NCBI RefSeq assembly: GCF_030687495.1
Contig: NZ_CP117435.1
Span: 620,001-684,000 of the forward strand
Length of the DNA: 64,000 nt
Direction of reading: 5' to 3'
Source: Pseudomonas sp. FP453
GTDB taxonomy: Bacteria > Pseudomonadota > Gammaproteobacteria > Pseudomonadales > Pseudomonadaceae
The notes beneath the pieces were generated by a model, which did not search any database, was not told where the DNA came from, and saw only the letters and a list, made by a program, of their open reading frames with translations. Shown piece by piece: positions 17,562-26,756 of this stretch (positions are counted from its first letter, which is position 1; the number at the start of each line of letters is the position of its first letter). The position numbers and the translations under genes were made by a program.

Positions 17562-18957
17562 ATGAACGATATTTCAGCTCCCGAGCAATACGATCTGCAA
17601 ACCGCTGCCCTGAAGGTGCCGCCGCATTCCATCGAGGCCGAACAGGCCGTGCTCGGTGGCTTGATGCTGGACAACAACGCCTGGGAACGCGTGCTGGATC
17701 AAGTCTCGGACGGCGACTTCTATCGACATGACCACCGCCTGATCTTCCGCGCCATCGCCAAGCTGGCCGACCTGAACTCACCTATCGACGTCGTGACCCT
17801 TGCCGAGCAATTGGACAAGGAAGGTCAGACCTCGCAAGTGGGCGGCCTCGGCTACCTGGGTGAGCTGGCAAAAAACACCCCGTCGGTCGCCAACATCAAG
17901 GCCTATGCGCAGATCGTCCGCGCGCGGGCGACCTTGCGCCAACTGATCGGCATCGCCACTGAAATCGCCGACAGCGCCTTCAACCCCGAAGGCCGTACGG
18001 CCGAAGAGATTCTCGACGAAGCCGAGCGGCAGATCTTCCAGATCGCCGAAGCACGGCCGAAAACCGGCGGCCCGGTGGGCGTCAACGAGCTGTTGACCAA
18101 GGCCATCGATCGTATCGATACATTGTTCAACACCGACAACGCCATCACCGGCTTGTCCACTGGCTACACCGACCTCGATGGCATGACCAGCGGCCTGCAA
18201 CCGGCCGACTTGATCATCGTCGCCGGCCGTCCGTCCATGGGTAAAACCACCTTCGCCATGAACCTGGTGGAAAACGCCGTTCTGCGCAGCGAAAAAGCCG
18301 TACTGGTCTACTCCCTCGAGATGCCAGGTGAATCGCTGATCATGCGGATGCTCTCGTCCCTTGGTCGTATCGACCAGACCAAGGTACGTGCCGGTCGCCT
18401 GGAAGACGACGATTGGCCGCGCCTGACGTCGGCGGTCAACCTGCTCAATGATCGCAAGTTGTTCATCGATGACACCGCTGGTATCAGCCCCTCGGAAATG
18501 CGCGCGCGTACCCGCCGCCTGGTGCGTGAACACGGTGACGTCGGCCTGATCATGATCGACTACCTGCAATTGATGCAGATCCCCGGTTCCGGCGGTGACA
18601 ACCGCACCAACGAGATTTCCGAGATTTCCCGCTCGTTGAAAGCCCTGGCCAAAGAGTTCAACTGCCCGGTGGTGGCGCTGTCCCAGCTCAACCGTTCCCT
18701 GGAGCAGCGCCCGAACAAACGCCCGATCAACTCCGACCTTCGGGAATCCGGAGCGATCGAGCAGGATGCTGACGCTGATCATGTTCGTCTACCGCGACGA
18801 GGTGTATCACCCCGAGACCGAGCATAAAGGCATCGCCGAAATCATCATCGGCAAGCAGCGGAACGGCCCGATCGGTACCGCACGTCTGGCGTTTATCGGC
18901 AAATACACCCGCTTCGAAAATCTCGCGCCGGGCAGTTACAACTTCGACGACGAGTAG
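17562..18957 (+). CDS. dnaB: Replicative DNA helicase DnaB, one frameshift near the 3' end
   Basis: Hexameric 5'-3' helicase at the replication fork. The start is ATG 17562 ([14 protein letters not shown]); an in-frame GTG at 17556 is possible. The N-terminal primase-interaction domain ([17 protein letters not shown]) precedes the RecA-like motor with Walker [14 protein letters not shown] near residue 220, then the conserved [11 protein letters not shown] and the Walker B/H3 region [14 protein letters not shown]. The frame continues intact to [12 protein letters not shown], then shifts. The remainder ([13 protein letters not shown] ... NFDDE) is in another frame up to 18957. One extra base at about 18770-18775 explains it; corrected length is 464, the usual DnaB length. 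Because DnaB is essential, the shift is most likely a sequence error. Confidence 0.95.
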
Positions 18958-18979
18958 TGCTCCTGCGCCTGTAAGGGCC

Positions 18980-19068
18980 TCATCGCAGGCAGGCCGGCTC
19001 CCACAGGTGATCGCGTTTATCCTGTAGGAATGCGGTCACCTGTGGGAGCTGGCTTGCCTGCGATGGCG
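18980..19068. repeat. REP doublet
   Basis: Inverted arms CATCGCAGGCAGGCCGGCTC and GTGGGAGCTGGCTTGCCTGC; the left arm has two substitutions relative to the common form. Lies between dnaB and ygiQ. Confidence 0.88.
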
Positions 19069-19160
19069 TCACCACAATTCCGACCATTACCGTCGGAATT
19101 GGTCAAAATTTGTGCTATATTCCGCGCCCGCGATTTTCCATCTCAACACCGGTCACCGTC

Positions 19161-21466
19161 ATGCAAACAGCCAAGCCGTTATTTGACTATCCCAAGTACT
19201 GGGCCGAATGTTTCGGTCCTGCGCCATTCCTGCCGATGAGCAGGGAGGAGATGGATCAGCTTGGCTGGGATTCCTGCGACATCATCATCGTCACCGGTGA
19301 TGCCTACGTTGACCATCCGTCGTTCGGCATGGCGATCATCGGCCGGCTGCTGGAGTCCCAGGGCTTCCGCGTCGGGATCATTGCCCAGCCAAACTGGCAG
19401 TCCAAAGACGACTTCATGAAGCTCGGCGAGCCGAACCTGTTCTTCGGCGTCGCGGCCGGCAACATGGACTCGATGATCAACCGCTACACCGCCGACAAGA
19501 AAATCCGTTCCGACGACGCCTACACCCCTGGCGGCATGGCCGGCAAACGCCCGGACCGCGCGAGCCTGGTGTACAGCCAGCGTTGCAAGGAAGCCTACAA
19601 GAACGTGCCGATCGTACTCGGCGGCATCGAAGCCTCCTTGCGCCGCATCGCCCACTACGACTACTGGCAGGACCGCGTGCGCAACTCGATCCTGATCGAC
19701 GCCGCCGCCGACATCCTGTTGTACGGCAACGCCGAGCGCGCGATTGTCGAAGTGGCCCAGCGCCTGTCGTGGGGCCACAAGATCGAAGACATCACCGACG
19801 TGCGCGGCACCGCGTTCATTCGCCGTGACACGCCTGAAGGCTGGTACGAAGTGGACTCCAACCCGTATCGACCGTCCGGGCAAGGTCGACAAGATCATCA
19901 ACCCGTACGTCAACACCCAGGACACCCAGGCCTGCGCCATCGAGCAAGAGAAAGGCCCGGTGGATGACCCTGAGGAAGCCAAGGTCGTACAGATCCTGGC
20001 CAGCCCGCGCATGACCCGCGACAAGACTGTGATCCGCCTGCCATCGGTGGAAAAGGTCCGCGGCGACGCCGTGCTCTATGCCCACGCCAACCGCGTGTTG
20101 CACCTGGAAACCAACCCAGGCAACGCCCGCGCCCCTGGTGCAGAAGCACGGTGAAGTGGACGTGTGGTTCAACCCGCCACCGATCCCGATGACCACCGAA
20201 GAGATGGACTACGTGTTCGGCATGCCTTACGCACGTATCCCGCACCCGGTGTACGGCAAGGAAAAGATCCCGGCCTACGACATGATCCGTTTCTCGGTGA
20301 ACATCATGCGTGGCTGCTTTGGTGGCTGCACCTTCTGCTCCATCACCGAGCACGAAGGCCGCATCATCCAGAACCGTTCCGAAGAGTCGATCATTCGCGA
20401 GATCGAAGAGATCCGCGACAAGGTCCCGGGCTTTACCGGCGTGATCTCCGACCTCGGCGGCCCGACCGCGAACATGTACCGCATCGCCTGCAAGAGCCCG
20501 GAAATCGAATCCGCGTGCCGCAAGCCGTCGTGCGTGTTCCCGGGCATCTGCCCGAACCTGAACACCGACCACTCCTCCTTGATCCAGCTGTACCGCAGCG
20601 CCCGTGCGTTGCCGGGGGTGAAGAAGATCCTGATCGCGTCCGGCCTGCGCTACGACCTCGCCGTCGAGTCGCCGGAATACGTCAAGGAGCTGGTCACCCA
20701 CCACGTCGGTGGCTACCTCAAGATCGCCCCGGAACACACCGAGGAAGGTCCGCTCAACCAGATGATGAAGCCGGGCATTGGCAGCTATGACAAGTTCAAG
20801 CGCATGTTCGAGAAGTACACCAAGGAAGCGGGTAAGGAGCAGTACCTGATTCCTTACTTCATCGCCGCCCACCCGGGCACCACCGATGAAGACATGATGA
20901 ACCTGGCCCTGTGGCTCAAGGGCAACGGCTTCCGCGCCGACCAGGTGCAGGCGTTCTACCCGTCGCCGATGGCCACCGCCACCGCGATGTACCACTCGGG
21001 CAAGAACCCGCTGCGCAAGGTCACCTACAAGAGTGACGCGGTGACCATCGTCAAGAGCGAAGACCAGCGCCGTCTGCACAAGGCGTTCCTGCGCTACCAC
21101 GACCCGAAAGGCTGGCCGATCCTGCGTGAAGCCTTGACTCGCATGGGCCGCGCCGACCTGATCGGGCCGGGCAAGGACCAACTCATCCCGCTGCACCAGC
21201 CGAGCACCGACAGCTACCAGAGCGCCCGTCGCAAGAACTCGACGCCGGCTGGCAGCCACAAGGTCGCCAAGGAAACCACCACCAGGATCCTCACCCAGCA
21301 CACCGGTTTGCCGCCGCGCGGCAGCGACGGCAGCAACCCATGGGACAAGCGTGAGCAAGCCAAGGCCGCGGCCCAGGCGCGCAACAAGCAGGCAGCCAAG
21401 GAACGCAGCGATGCGGCCAAGGGCAAGGGCGGCAAGCCTGCGCGCAAGCCGGTGGTGCCGCGTTGA
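19161..21466 (+). CDS. YgiQ family radical SAM protein, two frameshifts
   Basis: Large radical S-adenosylmethionine protein of the YgiQ/UPF0313 family, biochemical role unsettled. Start ATG 19161 ([16 protein letters not shown]). The N-terminal half carries the family's B12-like fold region ([16 protein letters not shown]). The iron-sulfur cluster motif CFGGCTFC (CxxxCxxC) is at about 20315-20340, followed by [14 protein letters not shown]. The C-terminus is a Lys/Ala-rich basic extension. Two single-base insertions break it. The first is an extra A near 19862 (after VDSN), and the second an extra C in the CCCC run near 20126-20129 (within [13 protein letters not shown]). Removing both gives 767 residues, full family length. 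A terminator follows at 21485. Confidence 0.92.
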
Positions 21467-21484
21467 TCGACGCCTGAATATGCC

Positions 21485-21510
21485 AAACGCCAGCCTCGTG
21501 CTGGCGTTTT
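21485..21510 (+). terminator. Terminator after ygiQ
   Basis: AAACGCCAGC / GCTGGCGTTT 10-bp stem with a CTCGT loop, followed by T-rich sequence. Confidence 0.9.
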
Positions 21511-21560
21511 GCTTTCTATTTTCTGGCGAGCCTGTTTGTTAAGGTGGCGGCCATTCGATC

Positions 21561-21638
21561 GCCATCGCAGGCAAGCCAGCTCCCACATTTTGAATTGTGA
21601 ATACAGTCAACTGTGGGAGCTGGCTTGCCTGCGATAGC
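21561..21638. repeat. REP doublet
   Basis: Inverted REP arms around a ~35-base spacer; it marks the left edge of the hcp-linked accessory block. Confidence 0.9.
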
Positions 21639-21678
21639 GCCAGTCCAGTCACTCTCTGATTCAAGGAAGAACACCCCC

Positions 21679-22605
21679 ATGGGCAACCCCCTGGCCAACA
21701 TCGGCATGGACTCCAACCGCTCCCAGTTCATGGCCCGCCAGCGCATCGAAAGCGAAATCAACGTGCCCCGTCTGTTCGCCGCCATCGACGCCGACCCCGC
21801 CATCGTCGGCGCGGGCGTGGTCTACATCGACGCCGACTTCAACATCGTCACCCTGCGCGAATTCAAGCCCATCTGCAGCATCCTGCCCAAGCGCATCATT
21901 ATCCGCGAGGCGCAGAAGTACATCGCCCCGGCCCAGTTCGCCGACCAGGTGCTGAACAACCCGCGCGAATCGCGGCTGATGAGCGAGGCCTTCAACACCA
22001 CCCTGGCCTGCACCGGCGCGGTGATCGGCTGGCTGGTAGTGCTGAGTGGCACCATCGCCATCCCGTTCACCGCTGGCGCCAGCACCGTGGTGACAGCCAT
22101 CGGCTACACCGCGGCATCTGCCAGTACCGTGTCCTGCCTGGTGGGCGGCTTTCGCACACGCAACGAAATCAGCAACCCGGCGATGAACGACTACCTGGAC
22201 AGCGAGGAGTGGTACCAAACCGCGACCAAGGTGCTCGATGGCGCCGCGCTGGTGGGCGTCGGCGCTTCGGCACTGACCACCGTCAAGCTGGTCAATGTCA
22301 CCCGCGCCGCCACCGGCAAAAGCCTGCGCCAGGTGCTCAAGGGCCTGAACGGGCATGAGCGCGAAAAACTCACCAAAGAGCTGCTCAAAGTCGCCGACCC
22401 GCAAATGTCGACCAAGATGCGCAAGCTGCTGCAGATGAGCGGCGAGCTGCCCAAGCGCTTCACCCCGACGCAGCTCAAACACGCCACCTATGTGCAATTG
22501 GGCGATGCGATGGGTGCGGGCGCCAGCGTTTGGGGGCTGAAACGCTCGGACAACTACAAGCAAGCCAAGACCTTTGCGATCGGCCTGTACGAGGAGGGCG
22601 AATAA
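21679..22605 (+). CDS. Hcp-linked candidate membrane-active effector, copy A
   Basis: A 308-residue protein of a family I cannot name. ATG 21679 is chosen because it follows AAGGAAG; the open frame upstream is REP sequence. Three parts are visible. The N-terminal domain (~20-105) has VPRLFAAIDADPAIVGAGVV and REFKPICSILPKRIIIREA. A Gly/Ala-rich hydrophobic stretch (~108-155) could form two membrane helices. The C-terminal part is charged and helical (KSLRQVLKGLNGHEREKL). Paralogs lie at 23736 and 25316. It overlaps by one base the gene for a small multi-pass membrane protein and is convergent with hcp. The layout (toxin with a central hydrophobic hairpin, coupled membrane partner, neighbouring Hcp) suggests a T6SS pore-type effector with immunity; this is inference only. 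Confidence 0.6.
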   Translation: MGNPLANIGMDSNRSQFMARQRIESEINVPRLFAAIDADPAIVGAGVVYIDADFNIVTLREFKPICSILPKRIIIREAQKYIAPAQFADQVLNNPRESRLMSEAFNTTLACTGAVIGWLVVLSGTIAIPFTAGASTVVTAIGYTAASASTVSCLVGGFRTRNEISNPAMNDYLDSEEWYQTATKVLDGAALVGVGASALTTVKLVNVTRAATGKSLRQVLKGLNGHEREKLTKELLKVADPQMSTKMRKLLQMSGELPKRFTPTQLKHATYVQLGDAMGAGASVWGLKRSDNYKQAKTFAIGLYEEGE

Positions 22606-23045
22606 TGAGTGGCGTGCCGTCCCTGAAACCGTTTTTGCTGGCGCATTTTCCTGCGTTCATCGGTGTGATTCTCGCCGGCTGCCTGGGCGGCTCCGCTGCG
22701 ATTTCCCTGGCGGCCAGTACGTATTTTGCCGACGTGCCCGTCGCCACCAATGCCACCGTGTCCTGGTTCGTGGTGCTCGTCGCCGCGCTGTTCGTGACCA
22801 ACAGCAACTTCCTGGTGGTGCGCGGGCACGCCTGGGCGGTGTGGGGCATGGTCGGTTTTTTCGTGGCGTGCCTGTTGGTGACGCTGCCGACGCTGGCATA
22901 CGAGCCGCACTGGTTTATCTACAGTGAATGCCTGTTCTGGCCGTTGCTGGGGTTGTTGCTGATCAACAGCAAGGGCTATCGGGCGATGGTAGGTAAACTG
23001 GTGGGCGTGCGCCGACTGCGAGAGGCAGCCAAGGCCGGGTTGTAG
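22605..23045 (+). CDS. Small multi-pass membrane protein, candidate immunity partner A
   Basis: 146 residues beginning MSGVPSLKPFLLAHFPAFIG, with about four hydrophobic helices (roughly 10-34, 46-67, 75-95, 100-120) and a short basic tail. Its start overlaps the stop of the preceding gene (TAATG), so the pair is translationally coupled. It is homologous to the products at 24647 and 26227 (shared PFL...FPxFIGVI, then WGMxGxFxxCLL, then FWPxxGLLLxxSK) but lacks their long Lys/Arg tail. Inner-membrane immunity proteins of this size are common partners of pore-forming effectors. Function otherwise unknown; it is convergent with hcp, 15 bases apart. Confidence 0.58.
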   Translation: MSGVPSLKPFLLAHFPAFIGVILAGCLGGSAAISLAASTYFADVPVATNATVSWFVVLVAALFVTNSNFLVVRGHAWAVWGMVGFFVACLLVTLPTLAYEPHWFIYSECLFWPLLGLLLINSKGYRAMVGKLVGVRRLREAAKAGL

Positions 23046-23060
23046 CCTTGGCCCGCGTGG

Positions 23061-23549
23061 TCAGATTTTCACGTTCTGACGAATGTTCCAGCCGTATTTC
23101 ACCGCGCCGCCGTCCTTGCCGCCGTCCGCTTTCTGCGGCTGGTAGCTGACTTCGACGCTGGCGAAATTCAAGCCGATGACCTCTGTCAGTTCGTCGCTGT
23201 TTTTCACCGCGTCGGACTGGTAGGACGTCACCATCACCTCCTTCAAGGTGATCACCAGATACTCCACCGCGCTGCTGCCCCCGGCCTTGCGCACCACCAG
23301 TCGCGCTTCCGGGTAATGCTTGCCGGTGGAGCAAGCCATCATCAGGTTGGGTGAGGACTTATCCATCACTTTCGAGATGGACAGGTTGTCGATAGTGACC
23401 TTGCCCGCACCACCACCGCTGCCGCTATGCATCGAGCCCGTCTGCGACATGCCCCAGCCCCAGCGGCTGATCTCGATTTCATCGCGATGGGCCTGATCCC
23501 TGGATTCGCCCTTGATGTCGCCCAACTTCAAAAACATATCAGTTGCCAT
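23061..23549 (-). CDS. hcp: Type VI secretion tube protein Hcp (orphan)
   Basis: 162-residue Hcp, the ring-forming protein stacked into the T6SS inner tube and a chaperone/carrier of small effectors. Starts MATDMFLKLGDIKGESRD and shows the family signatures WGWGMSQTGSMHSG, VTIDNLSISKVMDKSSPNL and the C-terminal YQPQKADGGKDGG then KYGWNIRQN. Length and sequence match the Hcp1 class. No other T6SS structural genes are in the window, so this is an orphan hcp that presumably serves an apparatus encoded elsewhere. It is divergent from the candidate effector at 23736 and convergent with pair A; its upstream region is duplicated at ~25135. Confidence 0.96.
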   Translation of the reverse strand: MATDMFLKLGDIKGESRDQAHRDEIEISRWGWGMSQTGSMHSGSGGGAGKVTIDNLSISKVMDKSSPNLMMACSTGKHYPEARLVVRKAGGSSAVEYLVITLKEVMVTSYQSDAVKNSDELTEVIGLNFASVEVSYQPQKADGGKDGGAVKYGWNIRQNVKI

Positions 23550-23735
23550 TGTCGTTCCCTGTACTGGTGTCCGCCGGGAGTGGCGCGGGGCGTACTTTTT
23601 CTTATTCGGGACATGGCCTACAAGGTGCTACACCGTGATCGGGAAGTGCCTGTCGGGATAAAGCGAAGCTTCTGACATTTTTAGGCGATGCCCAGTCTTT
23701 ACCCTCTGCGCTCTTGTGAAAACCGGAGTAAAGGG

Positions 23736-24650
23736 ATGACTTCCAGTGTGTTGAAAGACGGGTTCCCCAGTGCGCATCTGACGACGCGGCAGTGGGTGGA
23801 AAGCAGTATTGATCTGCGTAAGTTGTTTGCCGCCATTGATGGTGATCCGGCGATTGTCGGCGCAGGCGTGGTGTATCTCGATGCGCAGTTGCGGGTGATT
23901 GTGTTGCGGGAGTTTCAGCCGATTTGCAGCGTTGTACCGAAGAAGGTGATTTTGCGGGAGGCGCCGAGTTATGTCGGGCGGGTGGAGTTTGCGCGGCGGT
24001 TGGTGAATGAGCCGCGAGAGGCGGATGTGACGTTCGAGGCGGTGAATGCGGGGTTTGCGTGTGGTTCGGCGGTGATTAGTTGGTTCGTGATAATGGGGGG
24101 CGCAGCGCTGAGTCCTTTCACCTTTGGGGCGACGGGTGTGGTTGCTGCAATTGGTTATTCGTCAGCGATAGCCAGTTCAGTTCAATGCGTGATCGGTGCT
24201 CGTCGGACTTACAACGAAATGACTGACCCTGCTCGGAATGATGCTCTGGATAGTGAGCAGTGGTATCAGGCCGTAACGGCCGGATTGGATACCGTTTCGT
24301 TATTAGGTGCTGGTAACACGGCGATGTCGACGGTTCGATTTGTCAGCATGCTCAAAAAGACGACGGGGAGAAACACGCATCAGGTACTCAAAGGGCTGAA
24401 CCGACAGGAACGCTCAAAGCTCACCAGGGAGTTGCTGAGTATCAACCATCCAGAAATCAGCCGGAAAATGATCAGGCTGAGACAAGCGGCCGGAGAGCTA
24501 CCCAAGCGCTACACCGTGGCCGAAATAAAGCGTGGAACCATCGTGCAGGTGGTTGATGCCCTTGGCGCTATATCAAGCATCGCTGGCAGTGTGCGCTCCG
24601 GAAACATGCGGACTATTGCGGTAGGACTCTACGAGGAGGCATCACAATGA
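23736..24650 (+). CDS. Hcp-linked candidate membrane-active effector, copy B
   Basis: 304 residues; ATG 23736 with GGAG 8 bases upstream. The first ~125 residues (LTTRQWVESSIDLRKLFAAI, then VVYLDAQLRVIVLREF) are nearly identical to copy C. The hydrophobic centre (~105-155: SWFVIMGGAALSPFTFGATG) and the segment after it differ more. The C-terminal part has THQVLKGLNRQERSKL and ISSIAGSVRSGN. It stands head-to-head with hcp, sharing a ~186-base divergent promoter region, and overlaps its membrane partner by ATGA. No secretion signal is visible, consistent with loading onto Hcp/VgrG rather than Sec. The toxin assignment is inferred from context. Confidence 0.6.
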   Translation: MTSSVLKDGFPSAHLTTRQWVESSIDLRKLFAAIDGDPAIVGAGVVYLDAQLRVIVLREFQPICSVVPKKVILREAPSYVGRVEFARRLVNEPREADVTFEAVNAGFACGSAVISWFVIMGGAALSPFTFGATGVVAAIGYSSAIASSVQCVIGARRTYNEMTDPARNDALDSEQWYQAVTAGLDTVSLLGAGNTAMSTVRFVSMLKKTTGRNTHQVLKGLNRQERSKLTRELLSINHPEISRKMIRLRQAAGELPKRYTVAEIKRGTIVQVVDALGAISSIAGSVRSGNMRTIAVGLYEEASQ

Positions 24651-25126
24651 GATTTCTCGTGCCACTTCGCCCTTTTCTGGTTCGTAATTTCCCCGTGTTT
24701 ATCGGGGTGATTTTTTCGGGTCTCTTCGGTGGTGCTGCCGCTGTCGTGCTGGTTGAAAACTATTACTTACCCTCCCTATCGAGTTCGGCTGCTGAAGCTG
24801 CTGCTGTGGTGCTGGCCTGCTATATCACGCACTGCAATTTCATGATTGCCTATGGGCGACCCAAGTGGGCCTGGGGCATGTACGGTCTGTTCGTTGTCTG
24901 TTTACTGATTGCCTTGCCCGCTTTTCAGTTTTCGCCACATCCATTTGTTTACGCCAATAGTTTGTTTTGGCCGGTCTTTGGCCTTCTACTGCTCCATAGC
25001 AAACGCCATCGAGAAATGCGCGCCAAGGCCGTAGAGCTTCGCCATATGCGCCGCAAAGTCACGGTGGCCATCGAGAAGCGGCGCAAACACGAGCGCGCAA
25101 TAATCCGAATAAAGAAATCGAGGTGA
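24647..25126 (+). CDS. Small multi-pass membrane protein, candidate immunity partner B
   Basis: 159 residues (MRFLVPLRPFLVRNFPVFIG), about four transmembrane segments (ending around FVYANSLFWPVFGLLLL), then a strongly basic tail of about 40 residues (AIEKRRKHERAIIRIKKSR). Its ATGA overlaps the preceding stop, giving tight coupling. Paralogous to the products at 22605 and 26227. The basic tail would be cytoplasmic by the positive-inside rule. Predicted immunity or accessory protein for copy B; unknown family. Confidence 0.58.
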   Translation: MRFLVPLRPFLVRNFPVFIGVIFSGLFGGAAAVVLVENYYLPSLSSSAAEAAAVVLACYITHCNFMIAYGRPKWAWGMYGLFVVCLLIALPAFQFSPHPFVYANSLFWPVFGLLLLHSKRHREMRAKAVELRHMRRKVTVAIEKRRKHERAIIRIKKSR

Positions 25127-25134
25127 TTCACCCC

Positions 25135-25318
25135 CATTGTCGGCTCCCTGTTTTGGTGTCCGCCGGTAGTGGCGCGGGGGGCACTCGGGGCATGGCCTAC
25201 AAGGCGCTACACCGTGATCAGGAAGTGCCTGTCGGGATAAAGCGAAGCTTCTGACATTTTTAAGCGATACCCAGTCTTTACCCTCTGCGCTCTTGTGAAA
25301 AGCCGGAGTAAAGGGATG
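25135..25318 (+). repeat. Duplicated hcp-effector intergenic region, hcp lost
   Basis: This stretch repeats 23547-23738, with a short deletion. The shared part starts at the hcp start codon complement (CATTGTCG) and runs through TGGTGTCCGCCGG, CATGGCCTACAAGG and GGGATAAAGCGAAGCTTCTG into the effector start. So the upstream region and the first codon of hcp were copied without the rest of hcp, fixing the left breakpoint of the tandem duplication. Confidence 0.85.
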
Positions 25319-26230
25319 ACTTCCAGTGTGTTGAAAGACGGGTTCCCCAGTGCGCATTTGACTACGCGGCAGTGGGTGGAAAGCAGTATCGATCTGCGTA
25401 AGTTGTTTGCCGCCATCGATGCGGATCCGGCGATTGTCGGTGCTGGCGTGGTGTATCTCGATGCGCAGTTGCGGGTGATTGTGTTGCGCGAGTTTCAGCC
25501 GATTTGCAGCGTTATGCCGAAGAAGGTGATTTTGCGGGAGGCGCCGAGTTATGTCGGGCGGGTGGAGTTTGCGCGGCGGTTGGCGAATGAGCCGCGTGAG
25601 GCGGATGTGACGTTTGAGGCAGTGAATGCGGGGTTTGCGTGTGCTTCTGCGGTGATCAGCTGGTTCGTGATACTGGGGGGCGCAGCGCTCACCCCGTTTA
25701 CTTTTGGAGCCACAGGTGTAGTTGCTGCGATTAGCGTCGTAGGCGCTTCGGCAAGCACTCTCCAATGCGCTATTGGTGTGCGACGAACGCGAAATGAACT
25801 TGTAGACCCAGCACTTAATGACGAACTCGACCGCAACGAATGGTATCAAGCCGTCACGCTTGGGCTAGACGCCGCCTCATTACTAGGTGCTGGCAACACA
25901 GCAATGTCTACGATTCGAATGGTCAATTCGCTCAAAAAGGCAACGGGGAGAAGTACACACCAAGTGCTTAAAGGGTTGAATCGGCAGGAGCGATTGAAGC
26001 TCACCAAGGAGTTGATAGGTATCAACCATCCTGAAATATCCCGAAAAATGCTTAAGCTCAAGCAGATGACTGGCGAGATGCCCAAACGTTTCACTTCTTC
26101 TGAAGTAAGGCGTGGGACCATGATTCAGATGCTTGATGCCCTTGGCGCTGTATCGAGTATTGCTGGCAGTGTGAGGTCTGGGAACATCCGGATTATCGCG
26201 GTTGGGCTACATGAGGAAATCTCGGAATGA
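25316..26230 (+). CDS. Hcp-linked candidate membrane-active effector, copy C
   Basis: 304 residues; ATG 25316 with the same GGAGTAAAGGG leader as copy B. Residues 1-125 differ from copy B at only a handful of positions, whereas the hydrophobic centre and following segment (ISVVGASASTLQCAIGVRRT versus IGYSSAIASSVQCVIGARRT in B) and the C-terminal half have diverged. This is the pattern expected when a delivery domain is conserved and a toxin region is under diversifying selection. Coupled by ATGA overlap to its own membrane partner. Function inferred from context as for copies A and B. Confidence 0.6.
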   Translation: MTSSVLKDGFPSAHLTTRQWVESSIDLRKLFAAIDADPAIVGAGVVYLDAQLRVIVLREFQPICSVMPKKVILREAPSYVGRVEFARRLANEPREADVTFEAVNAGFACASAVISWFVILGGAALTPFTFGATGVVAAISVVGASASTLQCAIGVRRTRNELVDPALNDELDRNEWYQAVTLGLDAASLLGAGNTAMSTIRMVNSLKKATGRSTHQVLKGLNRQERLKLTKELIGINHPEISRKMLKLKQMTGEMPKRFTSSEVRRGTMIQMLDALGAVSSIAGSVRSGNIRIIAVGLHEEISE

Positions 26231-26733
26231 AATTTTCCAGAGCGAGATTTCTTATACCGATGCGCCCCTTTCTTTTGCGTTTTTTTCCCGTCTTTATAGG
26301 TGCGATCTTTATGGGCATTTTAGGCGGGACAGCTGTCGTGGCGCTGCTGGAACACTACTACCCGCGCACAGCCCCATGGGCTTTATCGGCGTCGGCTGCT
26401 GAGAAAGCCTGTGTCGTGTTGGCTCTCTTTATCACCCTCTGCAATTTCATGATCGCCTACGGGCGACCAAAATGGGTCTGGGGCATGTATGGTCTTTTCA
26501 TCGCCTGCCTAATGTTCGCTTTACCGGCTTTTCGGTTTTCACCGCATCCATTCATTTACGTAGAAAGCGTCGTGTGGCCGCTGCTCGGCTTAATACTGCT
26601 CAGCAGTAAACGCCACGGGGAAATGCGTGCCAACTGCGTAGAACTTCGCCGCCTGCGCGGCAAGGCAATGGACGCCATCAAGAAACGGCGCAAACACGAA
26701 CGCGCCATCATCAGAATAAAGAAACCGCGCTAA
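26227..26733 (+). CDS. Small multi-pass membrane protein, candidate immunity partner C
   Basis: 168 residues (MKFSRARFLIPMRPFLLRFF), four predicted helices, and a basic C-terminal tail ending AIIRIKKPR, nearly identical to that of partner B. The loop after helix 1 (YYPRTAPWALSASAAEKA) is the most different part and is longer than in B. Overlaps its effector candidate by ATGA. Last gene of the accessory block; no terminator is obvious before the next promoter region. Confidence 0.58.
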   Translation: MKFSRARFLIPMRPFLLRFFPVFIGAIFMGILGGTAVVALLEHYYPRTAPWALSASAAEKACVVLALFITLCNFMIAYGRPKWVWGMYGLFIACLMFALPAFRFSPHPFIYVESVVWPLLGLILLSSKRHGEMRANCVELRRLRGKAMDAIKKRRKHERAIIRIKKPR

Positions 26734-26756
26734 TCCCCTACGCCCGCCACAAATAT

